A stretch of 64,000 bases of DNA from Kordiimonas laminariae (GCF_023008165.1 NZ_JAKQZA010000004.1:248001-312000); one strand, 5' to 3'; numbered from the stretch's first letter, positions 37,035 through 46,590 are shown. The notes: generated from the sequence alone by a model not told the origin. Numbers and translations: made by a program.

Positions 37035-38255
37035 TTAAACGGTCTTTGCGGCGTCTACCTTGAAACCAGCTTCTTCAAGCGCTGTTACTAACTGGTCAGC
37101 GTGGGCGCGGTCCTTAGTTTCAACAACTAGTTCCATCTCTGTCAGCTTGAGGGATACCGCGCCAAACTCGCGCTGATGGCGTACTTCCTGAACATTTGCA
37201 CCCACTTCGGCAACTACTTCGGTTACTTTCGCAAGCATACCGGGCTGGTCCATCATCGTAATGCGCAGACGAGACAAGCGGCCATCACGGGCCATACCGC
37301 GCATAATGGCGGTTGCTAGCAGACGGCTATCGATATTACCACCTGTAAGAACCATGCCAATTTTTTGGCCTTTAAAACGGCCTGGATACTGAAGAAGTGC
37401 TGCCAGGCTGATAGCACCAGCGCCTTCAACGACCACTTTCTCAATTTCCATCATCATTACGATGGCTGCTTCAATACGGTTCTCTGGTACGATCAGAATT
37501 TCATCAACCAGTTCGCTTGCCACTTTACGAGTGTTCATACCTGGGTTTTTAACCGCAATGCCTTCTGCAATCGTAATATTGCTGCCGCCGAGAGAGACAC
37601 CTTCAACGGTTTCTTTCATGGCTGGGAACGCCTCAGTTTGAACACCAACAATGCGAATGTTGGGGTTAATGTGCTTTGCAATTGTGGCAATACCGGAAAT
37701 CAAACCACCACCACCAATTGGAACAATGAGGGTATCAAGATCTGGTATATCTTCTAGCATTTCCAGGCCAACAGTACCTTGGCCAGCCATCACTTCAGGG
37801 TCATCGAACGGATGGACGAATGTGAGGCCTTCTTTTTCAGCTAAGTCGTAAGCAGACTGCGTTGCTTGTTCAAATGTCTTTCCTGTGAGAACTACACGAG
37901 CACCAAGTTCCTCTGTGCGCTTAACTTTGTTAAACGGTGTACCTTCAGGCATTACGATAGTGGCAGGAATGCCGAGACGGCTTGCATGGTAGCTGAGACC
38001 TTGCGCATGATTGCCCGCCGATGCAGCAATAACGCCCTTAGCGTTCTCATCAAGGGAGAGAAGGCGATTTAGCGCGCCGCGTTCCTTGTAGGCTGCTGTA
38101 AACTGGAAGATTTCAAATTTCAGATAACATTCTGTACTGGTGATGTCCGACAAAGTACGAGACATGCTTGTGGGTGTGCGATTAACAGCGCCTTTAATGG
38201 CTTTTGCTGCATCGAGAACATCTTGTGGTGTGATTGCTAGTTCTTGAGTGCCCAT
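37035..38255 (-). CDS. ilvA: Threonine ammonia-lyase with one C-terminal ACT domain
   Basis: 406 aa. PLP fold-type II enzyme: Schiff-base Lys57 in TAAYKERGAL (usual motif TGSFKxRGA), SAGNHAQGLSYHA and VPIGGGGLISGI. It deaminates threonine to 2-oxobutyrate. A single ACT domain (about 325-405, LRITMMDQPGMLAKVTEVVAEVGANV) suggests amino-acid feedback, and the length fits the catabolic/short biosynthetic type rather than the 500-aa two-ACT IlvA. It is 75 nt downstream of the alpha/beta hydrolase gene on the same strand. Symbol given for the reaction; tdcB-like is equally possible. Confidence 0.93.
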   Translation of the reverse strand: MGTQELAITPQDVLDAAKAIKGAVNRTPTSMSRTLSDITSTECYLKFEIFQFTAAYKERGALNRLLSLDENAKGVIAASAGNHAQGLSYHASRLGIPATIVMPEGTPFNKVKRTEELGARVVLTGKTFEQATQSAYDLAEKEGLTFVHPFDDPEVMAGQGTVGLEMLEDIPDLDTLIVPIGGGGLISGIATIAKHINPNIRIVGVQTEAFPAMKETVEGVSLGGSNITIAEGIAVKNPGMNTRKVASELVDEILIVPENRIEAAIVMMMEIEKVVVEGAGAISLAALLQYPGRFKGQKIGMVLTGGNIDSRLLATAIMRGMARDGRLSRLRITMMDQPGMLAKVTEVVAEVGANVQEVRHQREFGAVSLKLTEMELVVETKDRAHADQLVTALEEAGFKVDAAKTV

Positions 38256-38330
38256 TGCCTGTCTCCATAAACAAATACGGTCTGCAGCAATGCCACAGAC
38301 CGTATGTAATTGTCTAGAGAAACAAAGTGA

Positions 38331-39188
38331 CTAGCTGATAGACGCAAGAAGCTTATCTATGGCTGTTGTACACTCCTGTTCCGTAAGGAAAGGTACGTGT
38401 CCTACGCCGGGGACTGTAACTGGTGTTAAGTCTGGGTGCACATCGGCCATCTTCATCAATGTTTCGTGAGAGAGGATATCTGAAACCTCTCCGCGCACCA
38501 CAACCATTGGAAAGCCTTTAGTCGCTTCAAAAACTGGCCAGAGATCTGGAGCAGATTGGTCGCTTTGGCCTTCAAAATTGTTTCTGATCGCGGGATCATA
38601 TTGAACCGTCGGAATGCCGTCTACTTCGGTATAAAGTTTTTTGGCGAATGCGAGCCATTCTGCATCAGTGAAATCAGGATAAACGCCTGTATTGGCCAGC
38701 TTGGTAGCCTTAATCACTTCATCCCAAGTTTGGGGTGGTGTGCCTTTACCCACATAGGACATGATGCGCTCAATGCCTTTGGGGTCAACTTCCGGACCAA
38801 TATCATTGATAATAGCTGCTTTGAAAATTCCCGGGAACATAGCGCTCATCATGATGGTCATTAAACCACCAAGGGAGGTGCCAAGAGCGACCACTTGATC
38901 AAGTCCTAGGTGCTCAATAAGAGCTTTCATATCTTCAACATATATATCGGGGCGATACCTGCTTGGATCGTGGTCCCAATCTGAAAGGCCGCGCCCACGT
39001 TGCTCGACACATATCACTCGATATTTCGAAGACAGATGTTCGGCAATGCCTGCAAAATCTTTTGAATTGCGGGTAAGACCTGGCATGCATAGCACGGTTA
39101 GAGCGCCTTCTGGTGCATTATTATAATCTCGGTAATGCTGTTTCAGTCCGTCTGGGTTCGTGAAATACTCACTAGTATACTTAGTCAA
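38331..39188 (-). CDS. Alpha/beta hydrolase
   Basis: 285 aa. Nucleophile elbow GTSLGG (VVALGTSLGGLMTIMMSAMFP), oxyanion region MPGLTRNSKDF, and the catalytic histidine in PGVGHVPFL. Probably hydrolyses an ester or thioester, cytoplasmic. No ATG is available near the N-terminus; the TTG at 39188 is favoured because GGGGGA lies 7 nt upstream, and it overlaps the 3' end of the acyl-CoA ligase gene by 8 nt, implying translational coupling. Part of the TonB receptor/ligase/hydrolase unit. Confidence 0.9.
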   Translation of the reverse strand: MTKYTSEYFTNPDGLKQHYRDYNNAPEGALTVLCMPGLTRNSKDFAGIAEHLSSKYRVICVEQRGRGLSDWDHDPSRYRPDIYVEDMKALIEHLGLDQVVALGTSLGGLMTIMMSAMFPGIFKAAIINDIGPEVDPKGIERIMSYVGKGTPPQTWDEVIKATKLANTGVYPDFTDAEWLAFAKKLYTEVDGIPTVQYDPAIRNNFEGQSDQSAPDLWPVFEATKGFPMVVVRGEVSDILSHETLMKMADVHPDLTPVTVPGVGHVPFLTEQECTTAIDKLLASIS

Positions 39189-40731
39189 ACTCAAGTCCCC
39201 CAAATGTTATGCGCAGCTCGCGCTTCAAGATTTTGCCGTTCGGGTTGCGGGGCAGGGCTTCTGTATATACTACACCTGCAATCCGTTGTTGTTTGCCGAG
39301 CCGTTCATTGGCCCAGTTTTTTAAAGCGTGTTCGTCAGTTTTGGCGCCAGGCTCCTTCACCACAACTGCTAAAGGTGTTTCCCCCCAGCGAGAGCTTTTT
39401 GCGCCAATTACAGCAACATCATTCACGTCAGGGCTGGTTATAAGCATTGCTTCGATATCCTGTGGGTAAATGTTTTGCCCGCCCGACAGGATCATATCTT
39501 TCTTACGGTCTACAATGTAAAGATAGCCTTCTTCGTCTAACTGTCCAATATCACCTGTTCTTATCCAGGCATTGTCGTTTTCATCCAGCCATGTTGCTTC
39601 CCTGGTTGCGTCTTCCCTGTTTAAATAACCAGGCATAACAATTCGGCCGTTTGCAACGATTTCGCCAGAGGAACCAATGGGCACTTCTTTATCGTCATCA
39701 CCGATGATACGGATATCAGTACCCAGAAGCGGTTTGCCTACAGATGACATGCGGCCTTCTGCTTCCTCGGGTTCAAGTGTGGTGATAATACCTTCTGTAA
39801 GGCCGAAAAGTTCAATGATAACTGGGCCAAAACGTTGATAAAGGTTAGCTTTCAAATCAGCATGTAATGGTGATCCGCAGCTCATTACCGCTTTTAGGGA
39901 CGAGATGTCATATTTCTCTTGTTCCGGGTCTTCCATTAAGCGCTGATACTGGATTGGCACCATAGAAAAGTTGGTTATTTTCTCGTTCTGAATAGTTTCC
40001 AGTGTAAGCCTTGTATCAAATGTTTCATGCACATAGAGAGTGCCACCAGCAAGTAAGGTAGCAAGAAAGCCCACCCAACTGATATTTGAATATAGACCAA
40101 TGTTAAAGAGTGTACGGGCGTTGCCGTCATAACGGAGGGCAATACTCATATCATATGCCCAGTCTCTGCGGCCCCGATGGGTGTGCAATATCCCCTTCGG
40201 CATACCAGTTGTGCCAGAACTGTATATTACGTTGAGCGGGTCATCGTCTTGAATGTTTGTTGTTGGTTTATGGTCTGGCGCTTCTCTTTTAAAGGTTTCG
40301 AAGGCATCGCCCTCTGATCGGTCGCCTGCGATAATGTGAAGGGTGCCAGGATGTTGGTTTACATAGTTTGTGAGCCGTTCGGCTTGGTCTGTTGTTGTGA
40401 TAATGGCCTTAACTTTAGCATCTGTCATCATAGCCGTAACAGCTTCGTCAGTGACGGAGAGATTTACAGGAACGCTGCAAGCGCCGGATTTCATCACGCC
40501 GATAATTGCTTCAACCATCTGTCGGCCATTTTTCATTACAATGCCAACCATGTTACCTCGCCCGATACCCTTTTGATTAAGCGCATTAGCCAACTGGTTG
40601 GTGGCGGCGTCTAATTCCTTCCAAGAAAGCATATCTTTGCCGGAAATTAACGCGGTTTTATTGCCTTTCCACTTGCCGTGAAGTGAGAGGATTTCCGGGA
40701 GTAAAGGTGCCGATGTGTTGAAAGGGCTCAC
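39181..40731 (-). CDS. AMP-forming acyl-CoA ligase
   Basis: 516 aa. Core motifs are IYSSGTTGMPKGILHTHRG, IELFGLTEGI, RTGDIGQLDEEGYLYIVDRKKDMILSGGQNIYP and the catalytic lysine in NPNGKILKREL. It activates a carboxylic acid to a CoA ester. GTG 40731 is chosen because GGA lies 7 nt upstream; the longer reading starts inside a TTATTTTTATTATT tract. Sits 75 nt after the TonB receptor gene and overlaps the hydrolase. Substrate probably the compound imported by the receptor, but this is inference. Confidence 0.93.
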   Translation of the reverse strand: MSPFNTSAPLLPEILSLHGKWKGNKTALISGKDMLSWKELDAATNQLANALNQKGIGRGNMVGIVMKNGRQMVEAIIGVMKSGACSVPVNLSVTDEAVTAMMTDAKVKAIITTTDQAERLTNYVNQHPGTLHIIAGDRSEGDAFETFKREAPDHKPTTNIQDDDPLNVIYSSGTTGMPKGILHTHRGRRDWAYDMSIALRYDGNARTLFNIGLYSNISWVGFLATLLAGGTLYVHETFDTRLTLETIQNEKITNFSMVPIQYQRLMEDPEQEKYDISSLKAVMSCGSPLHADLKANLYQRFGPVIIELFGLTEGIITTLEPEEAEGRMSSVGKPLLGTDIRIIGDDDKEVPIGSSGEIVANGRIVMPGYLNREDATREATWLDENDNAWIRTGDIGQLDEEGYLYIVDRKKDMILSGGQNIYPQDIEAMLITSPDVNDVAVIGAKSSRWGETPLAVVVKEPGAKTDEHALKNWANERLGKQQRIAGVVYTEALPRNPNGKILKRELRITFGGLEFD

Positions 40732-40776
40732 GTGATCATCCAATAATAAAAATAACAAAAAGAATGATAATAGGGA

Positions 40777-40797
40777 GGGGCCGGCGGAACCGACCCC
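40777..40797 (-). repeat. GC-rich hairpin between TonB receptor and ligase genes
   Basis: On the minus strand GGGGTCGG/CCGGCCCC (one G-U) with a TTCCG loop. No T-run follows directly, so termination is doubtful; it may stabilise the receptor mRNA or reduce downstream expression. Confidence 0.5.
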
Positions 40798-40806
40798 ATG
40801 GGAGGT

Positions 40807-43170
40807 TTAGAATTTCACGCCAAATGTCGCTGTAACAGTGCGTGGCGGGCCGTAGAACGCAGAAGCAATGCCTTCTAAGCCCAATGTAGATGCTGTGCCG
40901 TCGGCATTCGCGAAGTTGTAACCCGCAACAATATATTCTTTGTCAGTCAGGTTCTTACCGTGCAGGCCAATGCTGTATTTGCCGTCCTCAGATGTCCAGA
41001 CGATACTTGCATCGAACAATGAATACGCTGGCTGATCAAGGAAGGCATTTGGAACCTCAAACTGGTGTGTACGGCTTTTATAGGACCATGCACCTGAGAA
41101 AGAGATTTCGCCGTCAGAGTTCAGTAGTTCCAGCGGACGATTGTAAGTTAGGCGTAGGTTAGTGGAGAGGTCAGGCGTGTTTTGTACCACTCGCTCATTC
41201 GCCACATCTTGAATTGTTGTCACGCCGCCTTCTGTCACAGCTGTAAGGAACTCATCATACTGAGCATCTACCCAACCGAGGGAGAAAGTAGCAACAAGGC
41301 TATCGCCATCAACACCCATATCTGTGCCGAGAATTGCATTACCTTCAAGTTCAATACCTGTGATGCTTGCTTTACCAGCGTTTGTTGTCACGCCTGCGAA
41401 GCTATCGTTGATACCGTCACCATTTGTATCCACACCAACAGAGCCCGGGATTTGAACATCTGTGTAATCGCTGTAGAAGAAGGCTAGGTTTGTTTGTACA
41501 CGGCCATCAGCCCAGTTTGATTTCAGACCTACTTCATAAGTAGTGATATTTTCTGGATCAAACTGCATGAAGTCAAAGATTTCGGCCTCAGAAACTGTAC
41601 CATCATTATTCAGGTCAGGCGCAGCTGTTGTTGCACCGCGTGGGTCAAACCCACCACCTTTGAAGCCTTGGCTAAAGGAGATGTAAGCCGTTTGATCATC
41701 GTTTGGCTGCCATGAAAGGCTTACACGTGGTGTGAAGTCCTTAAACGTTTGTGAGCCATTGAAATCTGATGTTGTAGCGATAAGCGTTGCATCACCACCA
41801 AATGTATCAGAAAAACCGCCAATAAAGGTACGGCGCAGCACATTAGATGTACGTTTGTCGCTTGTATAGCGGCCACCCACGCTTAGTTCTAAGCCAGTAT
41901 CCATGCCAAAATGTTTTGCCAGATCAAAGGTGAAATCACCAAAGATAGACCATGATTTCGTACCTACATCACCGAAAGTGTTTGCGTTCAAACCAGGCAG
42001 GCCAATGGCTGCACCTGTTTGTGCAAGAAGTACATCAAATTCGTTGGAAGCATTGGCATCTAGGTAATAAAAACCAAGGAGACCACTTATAGTCTCACCA
42101 TTATAAAGAAGTTGCAGTTCTTCACTGAACTGATCGTTCTCATAAATTACTGGTACATCAACATCAGCTACAGGTAGACTATCGAAATCAATAGCTTGGA
42201 AGCTTTCGTCTTCACGGTATGCAAGAATGTTTTTAATGGTCCAGTTTTCGTTGATTTCATACTCTACGAGCATGGAGCCGCCATATTGTTCTGCTTCATT
42301 ACGAGCATCAAGGCCCGCGCGTGTATCAAACACATCATCTAGAACTGGTGCGCCGCTAAATAGGCCAGGAATCAAACGGTGACCTGATTTCGGATTACTC
42401 TTATCTTTCAGGTAATCTGCTGTAAAGCGGATGAAGAGAGCATCTGATGGTAAGATTTCGCTGCTTGCTCGGAACGCCAGAATATCTTTGTCATAATGCT
42501 CTGCGCCAGTTTCGATATTTTCACCGTATCCGTTACGCTGTAGGTATGCGCCAGAAGCACTAAAGCGAACAGTATCAGAAACTGGTAATTCAGCGGAAGC
42601 TACGATCTCGTGTTGACCAAAAGTACCGCCTGCCAAGTTAAGCTTGAGGGATGGTTCATCACCAATGCGCTTGGTTACATATTTGATTGCGCCCCCGATA
42701 GTGTTACGTCCGTATAGTGTACCTTGCGGACCACGAAGTACCTCAATACGCTCAACATCATATACATCAAGTACACCACCTTGTGGGCGGTTCAGATAGA
42801 CATCATCAAGATAAATACCAACACCAGCTTCAAAACCGGCGACAGGGTCCTGTTGACCTACGCCGCGAATAAAGGCTGTAATTGTTGTATTGGTCCCGCG
42901 AGAAACCTCAAGCGTTGTATTTGGAATACTTTGGGCAAGATAGGTGATGTCCGGCGCACCCAGCTTTGCGAGTTGCTCGCCTGATAAGGCAGTTACTGCG
43001 ACAGGTACATCTTGTAACGATTCAGAACGGCGACGAGCCGTTACTTGAATTTCTTCCAGTTGCACATCATTGGAGCCGCTGTCTTGTGCGGAAACGGCGG
43101 GGGTTAGCGTTAATCCTGATAGGCAGGTACTCGCCATCATTACTGCCAAAGCAGTTTTATTCGTTCTCAT
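40807..43170 (-). CDS. TonB-dependent receptor
   Basis: 787 aa. Signal peptide ending at AVSAQ, then a TonB-box/plug region (LEEIQVTARRRSESLQDVPVAVTALSGEQL), plug motifs GVGIYLDDVYLNRPQGG and VLRGPQGTLYGRNTIGGAI, and a 22-strand barrel ending in the aromatic terminal strand VTATFGVKF. It transports an unknown large or scarce nutrient across the outer membrane. The plug resembles receptors often linked to sterol or aromatic catabolism in sphingomonad-like organisms. Divergent from a TetR gene with operator-like palindromes between them. Confidence 0.96.
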   Translation of the reverse strand: MRTNKTALAVMMASTCLSGLTLTPAVSAQDSGSNDVQLEEIQVTARRRSESLQDVPVAVTALSGEQLAKLGAPDITYLAQSIPNTTLEVSRGTNTTITAFIRGVGQQDPVAGFEAGVGIYLDDVYLNRPQGGVLDVYDVERIEVLRGPQGTLYGRNTIGGAIKYVTKRIGDEPSLKLNLAGGTFGQHEIVASAELPVSDTVRFSASGAYLQRNGYGENIETGAEHYDKDILAFRASSEILPSDALFIRFTADYLKDKSNPKSGHRLIPGLFSGAPVLDDVFDTRAGLDARNEAEQYGGSMLVEYEINENWTIKNILAYREDESFQAIDFDSLPVADVDVPVIYENDQFSEELQLLYNGETISGLLGFYYLDANASNEFDVLLAQTGAAIGLPGLNANTFGDVGTKSWSIFGDFTFDLAKHFGMDTGLELSVGGRYTSDKRTSNVLRRTFIGGFSDTFGGDATLIATTSDFNGSQTFKDFTPRVSLSWQPNDDQTAYISFSQGFKGGGFDPRGATTAAPDLNNDGTVSEAEIFDFMQFDPENITTYEVGLKSNWADGRVQTNLAFFYSDYTDVQIPGSVGVDTNGDGINDSFAGVTTNAGKASITGIELEGNAILGTDMGVDGDSLVATFSLGWVDAQYDEFLTAVTEGGVTTIQDVANERVVQNTPDLSTNLRLTYNRPLELLNSDGEISFSGAWSYKSRTHQFEVPNAFLDQPAYSLFDASIVWTSEDGKYSIGLHGKNLTDKEYIVAGYNFANADGTASTLGLEGIASAFYGPPRTVTATFGVKF

Positions 43171-43215
43171 TTCATCCCTCCCCAGGAACGTTCAAGTTAT
43201 GTCAGCTTGATTAAA

Positions 43216-43260
43216 TTCAACGTTTGTTGAAATGTCAACAAAAATTCAACGATCATTGAA
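43216..43260. promoter_or_regulatory. Operator-like palindromes in the tonB receptor/tetR gap
   Basis: TTCAAC-GTTT-GTTGAA (43216-43231) is a perfect palindrome and TTCAAC-GATC-ATTGAA (43245-43260) nearly so, their centres 29 bp apart. A third, overlapping symmetric element, TGTTGA-AATG-TCAACA, spans 43225-43240. Position between divergent genes and arm length suit TetR dimers. Confidence 0.68.
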
Positions 43261-43333
43261 AAAATATGTGGTTTTCGTTTTCAATAAAGTAATGTTACAA
43301 AACTACTGAAGTGATTTGAGCGGAGGCTAGTAC

Positions 43334-43990
43334 GTGACAAAAGCACCGGAGAAAAACCGAATTAGAAGAAAAGATCGTATTCTCAATGCGGCTGAGGCTT
43401 TGTTTGCCAAACACGGTTTTGAAGGCGTTTCTATGCGGATGGTTGCTGATTCCGCTGAGGTTGATCTCGCCCTCGCTAGCTATCATTTTGGCAGTAAACG
43501 CGGTTTGTTTGATGCGGTTCTTTTGCGCCGTGCAGAAGTTCTGAATGATCTGCGTTTAGCAGCACTTGAAAAATGTCAGGCTGAAGCTGGTGGGAATGGG
43601 CCGAGCGTTGAGGCCATTATTGATGCATTTCTGCATCCTCTTTTGGGGGAGGGGTTGCAGGCTGATGAAGGTTGGCTTCATTATTTTGAACTCATTGCAC
43701 AAGTGAACAGCTCCTACGAATGGGGTGGGCAATTGATGACTAAATATTTTGACCCACTCGTGCGCAAGTTTATGGAAGCTCTTAAGGCAGCTTTGCCTGA
43801 TGCTGAGCCGCAAGATTTTTACTGGTGCTATCACTTCCTTTCAGGGGCTCTCACTCTTACAATGGCACATACAGGTCGTATTGATCAGCTTTCCGATGGG
43901 GCCGTGAAATCGGAAGATATGGTGGGTGCGTATGAGCGTATGGTGCCTTTTATGGCCGCAGGTTTTAAAAAAATGTGTGAAAAAGGATAG
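43334..43990 (+). CDS. TetR/AcrR family transcriptional regulator
   Basis: 218 aa. N-terminal helix-turn-helix (RILNAAEALFAKHGFEGVSMRMVADSAEVDLALASYHFGSKRGLFDAVLLRR) and a helical ligand domain with a long insert typical of the CerR-like C-terminal type (DUF1956 region). GTG start at 43334 with CGGAGG 7 nt upstream. Divergent from the TonB receptor operon, which it most likely represses by binding the palindromes in the gap; the ligand might be the acyl-CoA made by the ligase. Confidence 0.93.
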   Translation: MTKAPEKNRIRRKDRILNAAEALFAKHGFEGVSMRMVADSAEVDLALASYHFGSKRGLFDAVLLRRAEVLNDLRLAALEKCQAEAGGNGPSVEAIIDAFLHPLLGEGLQADEGWLHYFELIAQVNSSYEWGGQLMTKYFDPLVRKFMEALKAALPDAEPQDFYWCYHFLSGALTLTMAHTGRIDQLSDGAVKSEDMVGAYERMVPFMAAGFKKMCEKG

Positions 43991-44080
43991 ATCACGCATT
44001 ATTGTGCCTTTCGGGTCTATGACACATGATAAATACACATAGAAAATAACAACATTTGGGTTAGTACACAGGGGGAGTTT

Positions 44081-46279
44081 ATGAAAACGATCTTAGCTGC
44101 CGCCCTTCTTGCAGCAAGCATGCCTGCAGTGGCGGAAGAATTTACAATTGATCGTCTCGTTGCGGGGCCGTCTATCAATGGCTCTAGTATGCGCGGCCTT
44201 CAAATGTCGCCTGACGGCAAGCGTATTACATTCTTGCGAGGTAAAGAAAGCAACCGTAATCAACTTGATTTATGGGAGTTTGATACAAAAAGCGGTAAGG
44301 CGAAGCTGCTGATTGATTCAAACGTTCTTCTGGGCGGAAAAAAAGAAGAGCTATCTGAAGAAGAAAAAGCACGCCGTGAACGTCAGCGTATTGGTGGCAT
44401 TTCTGGTATTACTCGGTATTTCTGGAGTAAAGACAGTAAATCTCTGATGTTCCCTGTGGGCGGTGATGTTTATGTACTACCGTTGGGCGGTAAGGTTAAA
44501 CGCCTTACAGATACACCGGAATTTGAAACGGATATCCGTTTCAGCCCTAAAAGCACTTATGTTTCTTTTGTTCGTAACCGTGAAGTTTACATTGTTAACG
44601 TTAAAACCGGTGAAGAGACCAAGCTTACATCAGGTTCGACTGATACAATTGCTAATGGTATGGCTGAATTTGTCGCTCAGGAAGAACTGGGCCGCTTTAC
44701 GGGATACTGGTGGTCTCCGGACGAAACCAAAGTTGCATTTGAGCAATTTGATGAAAGCGATGTAATTATTAAGGATCGTTACGAAGTAAAAGGTGACGGT
44801 TCGGTAACGTCTATCAAACAGCGCTATCCTGAAGCAGGTACTACGAACGTTACATACAAACTCGGTGTTGTTTCTGTTGCGGATAAATCGGTTGATTGGA
44901 TTGATGCAGGGGGAGATCAGGATACGTATCTTGGCCGTGTGAACTGGACACCAGATAGTCAAACGGTGATTTACCAGCGCCTCAATCGTCCGCAGACACA
45001 GCTTGATATGGTGCTAGCTGCAGCTGATGGTTCCAGCCAGCGTACGCTGCTTACGGAACAATCAGATATCTGGGTAAACCTGCATAATATTCTGCGTTTC
45101 ACCAACGATGGCAATAATATGTTGTGGGCTAGCGAGCGCACTGGTTTTCGCCATCTTTACAATGTGAATATGGAAACAGGTGAAGCAACACCAATTACTT
45201 CTGGTGACTGGGTTGTGAGCAGCGTGAACCGTGTGGACGAAGAAAATGGTACTATTTACTTCTCTGGTTTTAAAGATAGCCCGATTGAAAGCCACCTTTA
45301 TTCTGTTCCAATGGCAGGTGGTGATATTACCCGGATTACCAAAGAAGAGGGATGGCACGGTGCGCGTGTTGGTGATGGTTTCTTCATTGATAACTTCTCA
45401 AGCCCGACCCAACCTCCGCAGATTGTCGTAAAAGATCTGAAAGATGGTGCAGTTCGTTTCGCGATCAACGAGAATAAGCTGGATGATAGCCACCCATACG
45501 GTAAGTATATAGACGGTGCGGCAAAACAAAGTTTTGGTACGATTAAAGCGAGTGACGGTAGCGACCTTTATTATCGCCTATACCTGCCACCAAGCATGGA
45601 AGAGGGTAAAAAGTACCCGGCTATTATGGCGCCCTATGGTGGCCCGCACGGTCAGAGCGTACGGAAGACATGGAGTGTGAACTTCAATGAAATCCTTGCA
45701 CGTAAAGGCTTTGTTGTAATGGTTCTTGATAATCGAGGCATGTGGAACCGAGGTATTGAGTTTGAAGGCCATATTAAAAATGCTATGGGCACGGTTGAGG
45801 TTGAAGATCAGGTTACTGGTGCTAACTACCTAAAAACACTTGATTTTATCGATGGTGATAAAATTGGTATGTGGGGTTGGTCTTATGGTGGTTACATGAC
45901 CATCATCAACATGTTCAAAGCCCCAGACGTGTTCAAGGCAGGTGTTTCAGTTGCTCCGGTTACGGATTGGCGCCTTTATGATACAGCTTATACAGAGCGC
46001 TATCTGAGCCATCCGAATGATCCAGGTAATGTGTATGAAAACTCATCTGTGTTTAAATATGCAGATAACTTCAAGGGTGACTTGCTGCTAATCCACGGTA
46101 TGGCGGACGATAATGTGTTCTTCGATAACGCCGTTAAGCTTATGGCGACATTGCAGAAAGAAGGAAAGCCATTTGAGTTGATGACATATCCTGGCAAGAA
46201 GCACGGTATTCGTGGTGAAAACACCCGTAAGCACCTATGGAAATTGGCGCTAGATTTCTTTGAACGTAAGCTTAAATAA
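44081..46279 (+). CDS. S9 family peptidase, dipeptidyl-peptidase IV-like
   Basis: 732 aa. Signal peptide (MKTILAAALLAASMPAVA), an N-terminal eight-blade propeller, then an alpha/beta hydrolase domain. Catalytic triad Ser601 (GWSYGGYM), Asp676 (GMADDNVF) and His708 (KKHGIRG), with the spacings of DPP4. The DPP4-specific double-glutamate motif is present in EFVAQEELGRFTGYWWSPD. Probably removes Xaa-Pro dipeptides in the periplasm. A strong terminator follows. Monocistronic. Confidence 0.95.
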   Translation: MKTILAAALLAASMPAVAEEFTIDRLVAGPSINGSSMRGLQMSPDGKRITFLRGKESNRNQLDLWEFDTKSGKAKLLIDSNVLLGGKKEELSEEEKARRERQRIGGISGITRYFWSKDSKSLMFPVGGDVYVLPLGGKVKRLTDTPEFETDIRFSPKSTYVSFVRNREVYIVNVKTGEETKLTSGSTDTIANGMAEFVAQEELGRFTGYWWSPDETKVAFEQFDESDVIIKDRYEVKGDGSVTSIKQRYPEAGTTNVTYKLGVVSVADKSVDWIDAGGDQDTYLGRVNWTPDSQTVIYQRLNRPQTQLDMVLAAADGSSQRTLLTEQSDIWVNLHNILRFTNDGNNMLWASERTGFRHLYNVNMETGEATPITSGDWVVSSVNRVDEENGTIYFSGFKDSPIESHLYSVPMAGGDITRITKEEGWHGARVGDGFFIDNFSSPTQPPQIVVKDLKDGAVRFAINENKLDDSHPYGKYIDGAAKQSFGTIKASDGSDLYYRLYLPPSMEEGKKYPAIMAPYGGPHGQSVRKTWSVNFNEILARKGFVVMVLDNRGMWNRGIEFEGHIKNAMGTVEVEDQVTGANYLKTLDFIDGDKIGMWGWSYGGYMTIINMFKAPDVFKAGVSVAPVTDWRLYDTAYTERYLSHPNDPGNVYENSSVFKYADNFKGDLLLIHGMADDNVFFDNAVKLMATLQKEGKPFELMTYPGKKHGIRGENTRKHLWKLALDFFERKLK

Positions 46280-46308
46280 GAAATTAGAGCTGAATAAAAT
46301 CTGAAAAA

Positions 46309-46333
46309 GGGGCAGTTTTCTGCCCTTTTTTTT
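46309..46333 (+). terminator. Terminator of the S9 peptidase gene
   Basis: GGGCAG/CTGCCC stem, TTTT loop, eight-T tail. It ends the upstream transcript well before the small RNA candidate. Confidence 0.92.
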
Positions 46334-46429
46334 ATATGAAAAATCAATGAGATAAACGTTTCTAATGTAACTTTAACAGAATCTTGCTTGATTTATTTAA
46401 TTACTGGACTAGATAGTCTATTAAGTCAT

Positions 46430-46590
46430 CGGCGTGACTGTTCTGAGTTATAATCAAACAGAGGGACGTCGAAACAGCCTGTTATCAGGAGGGTATATCT
46501 TCCTTCCTCCCTGATTAGACTTCTGATAATGGGCACCTGGCTGAAGCCGAAGGGGATGTCTGGATTCTCCCCTTCGGCTTTTCTTTATGT
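46430..46590 (+). ncRNA. Candidate small RNA with its own terminator
   Basis: The 258-bp gap after the peptidase terminator ends in a second strong + strand terminator: 13-bp stem AAGCCGAAGGGGA/TCCCCTTCGGCTT (46544-46556, 46568-46580) and a T-rich tail. No coding frame lies between the two terminators, and the T-run is only on +, so it cannot serve the minus-strand hydrolase. Another hairpin, ATCAGG-AGG/CCT-CCTGAT, with a CU-rich loop (CTTCCTT) spans 46484-46515. GACTA-GA-TAGTC (46407-46418) lies where a promoter would be. The 5' end is uncertain. I do not recognise the RNA family. Confidence 0.6.

Noticed and set aside
43216-43260. Palindromes considered as an insertion-element end or attachment site
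   Set aside because: No target duplication, transposase or integrase nearby; position between divergent genes favours operators.
46400-46590. Considered 6S RNA, SRP RNA and riboswitch identities for the small RNA
   Set aside because: No matching conserved core could be recognised by eye, and no downstream gene in the same direction would be controlled.
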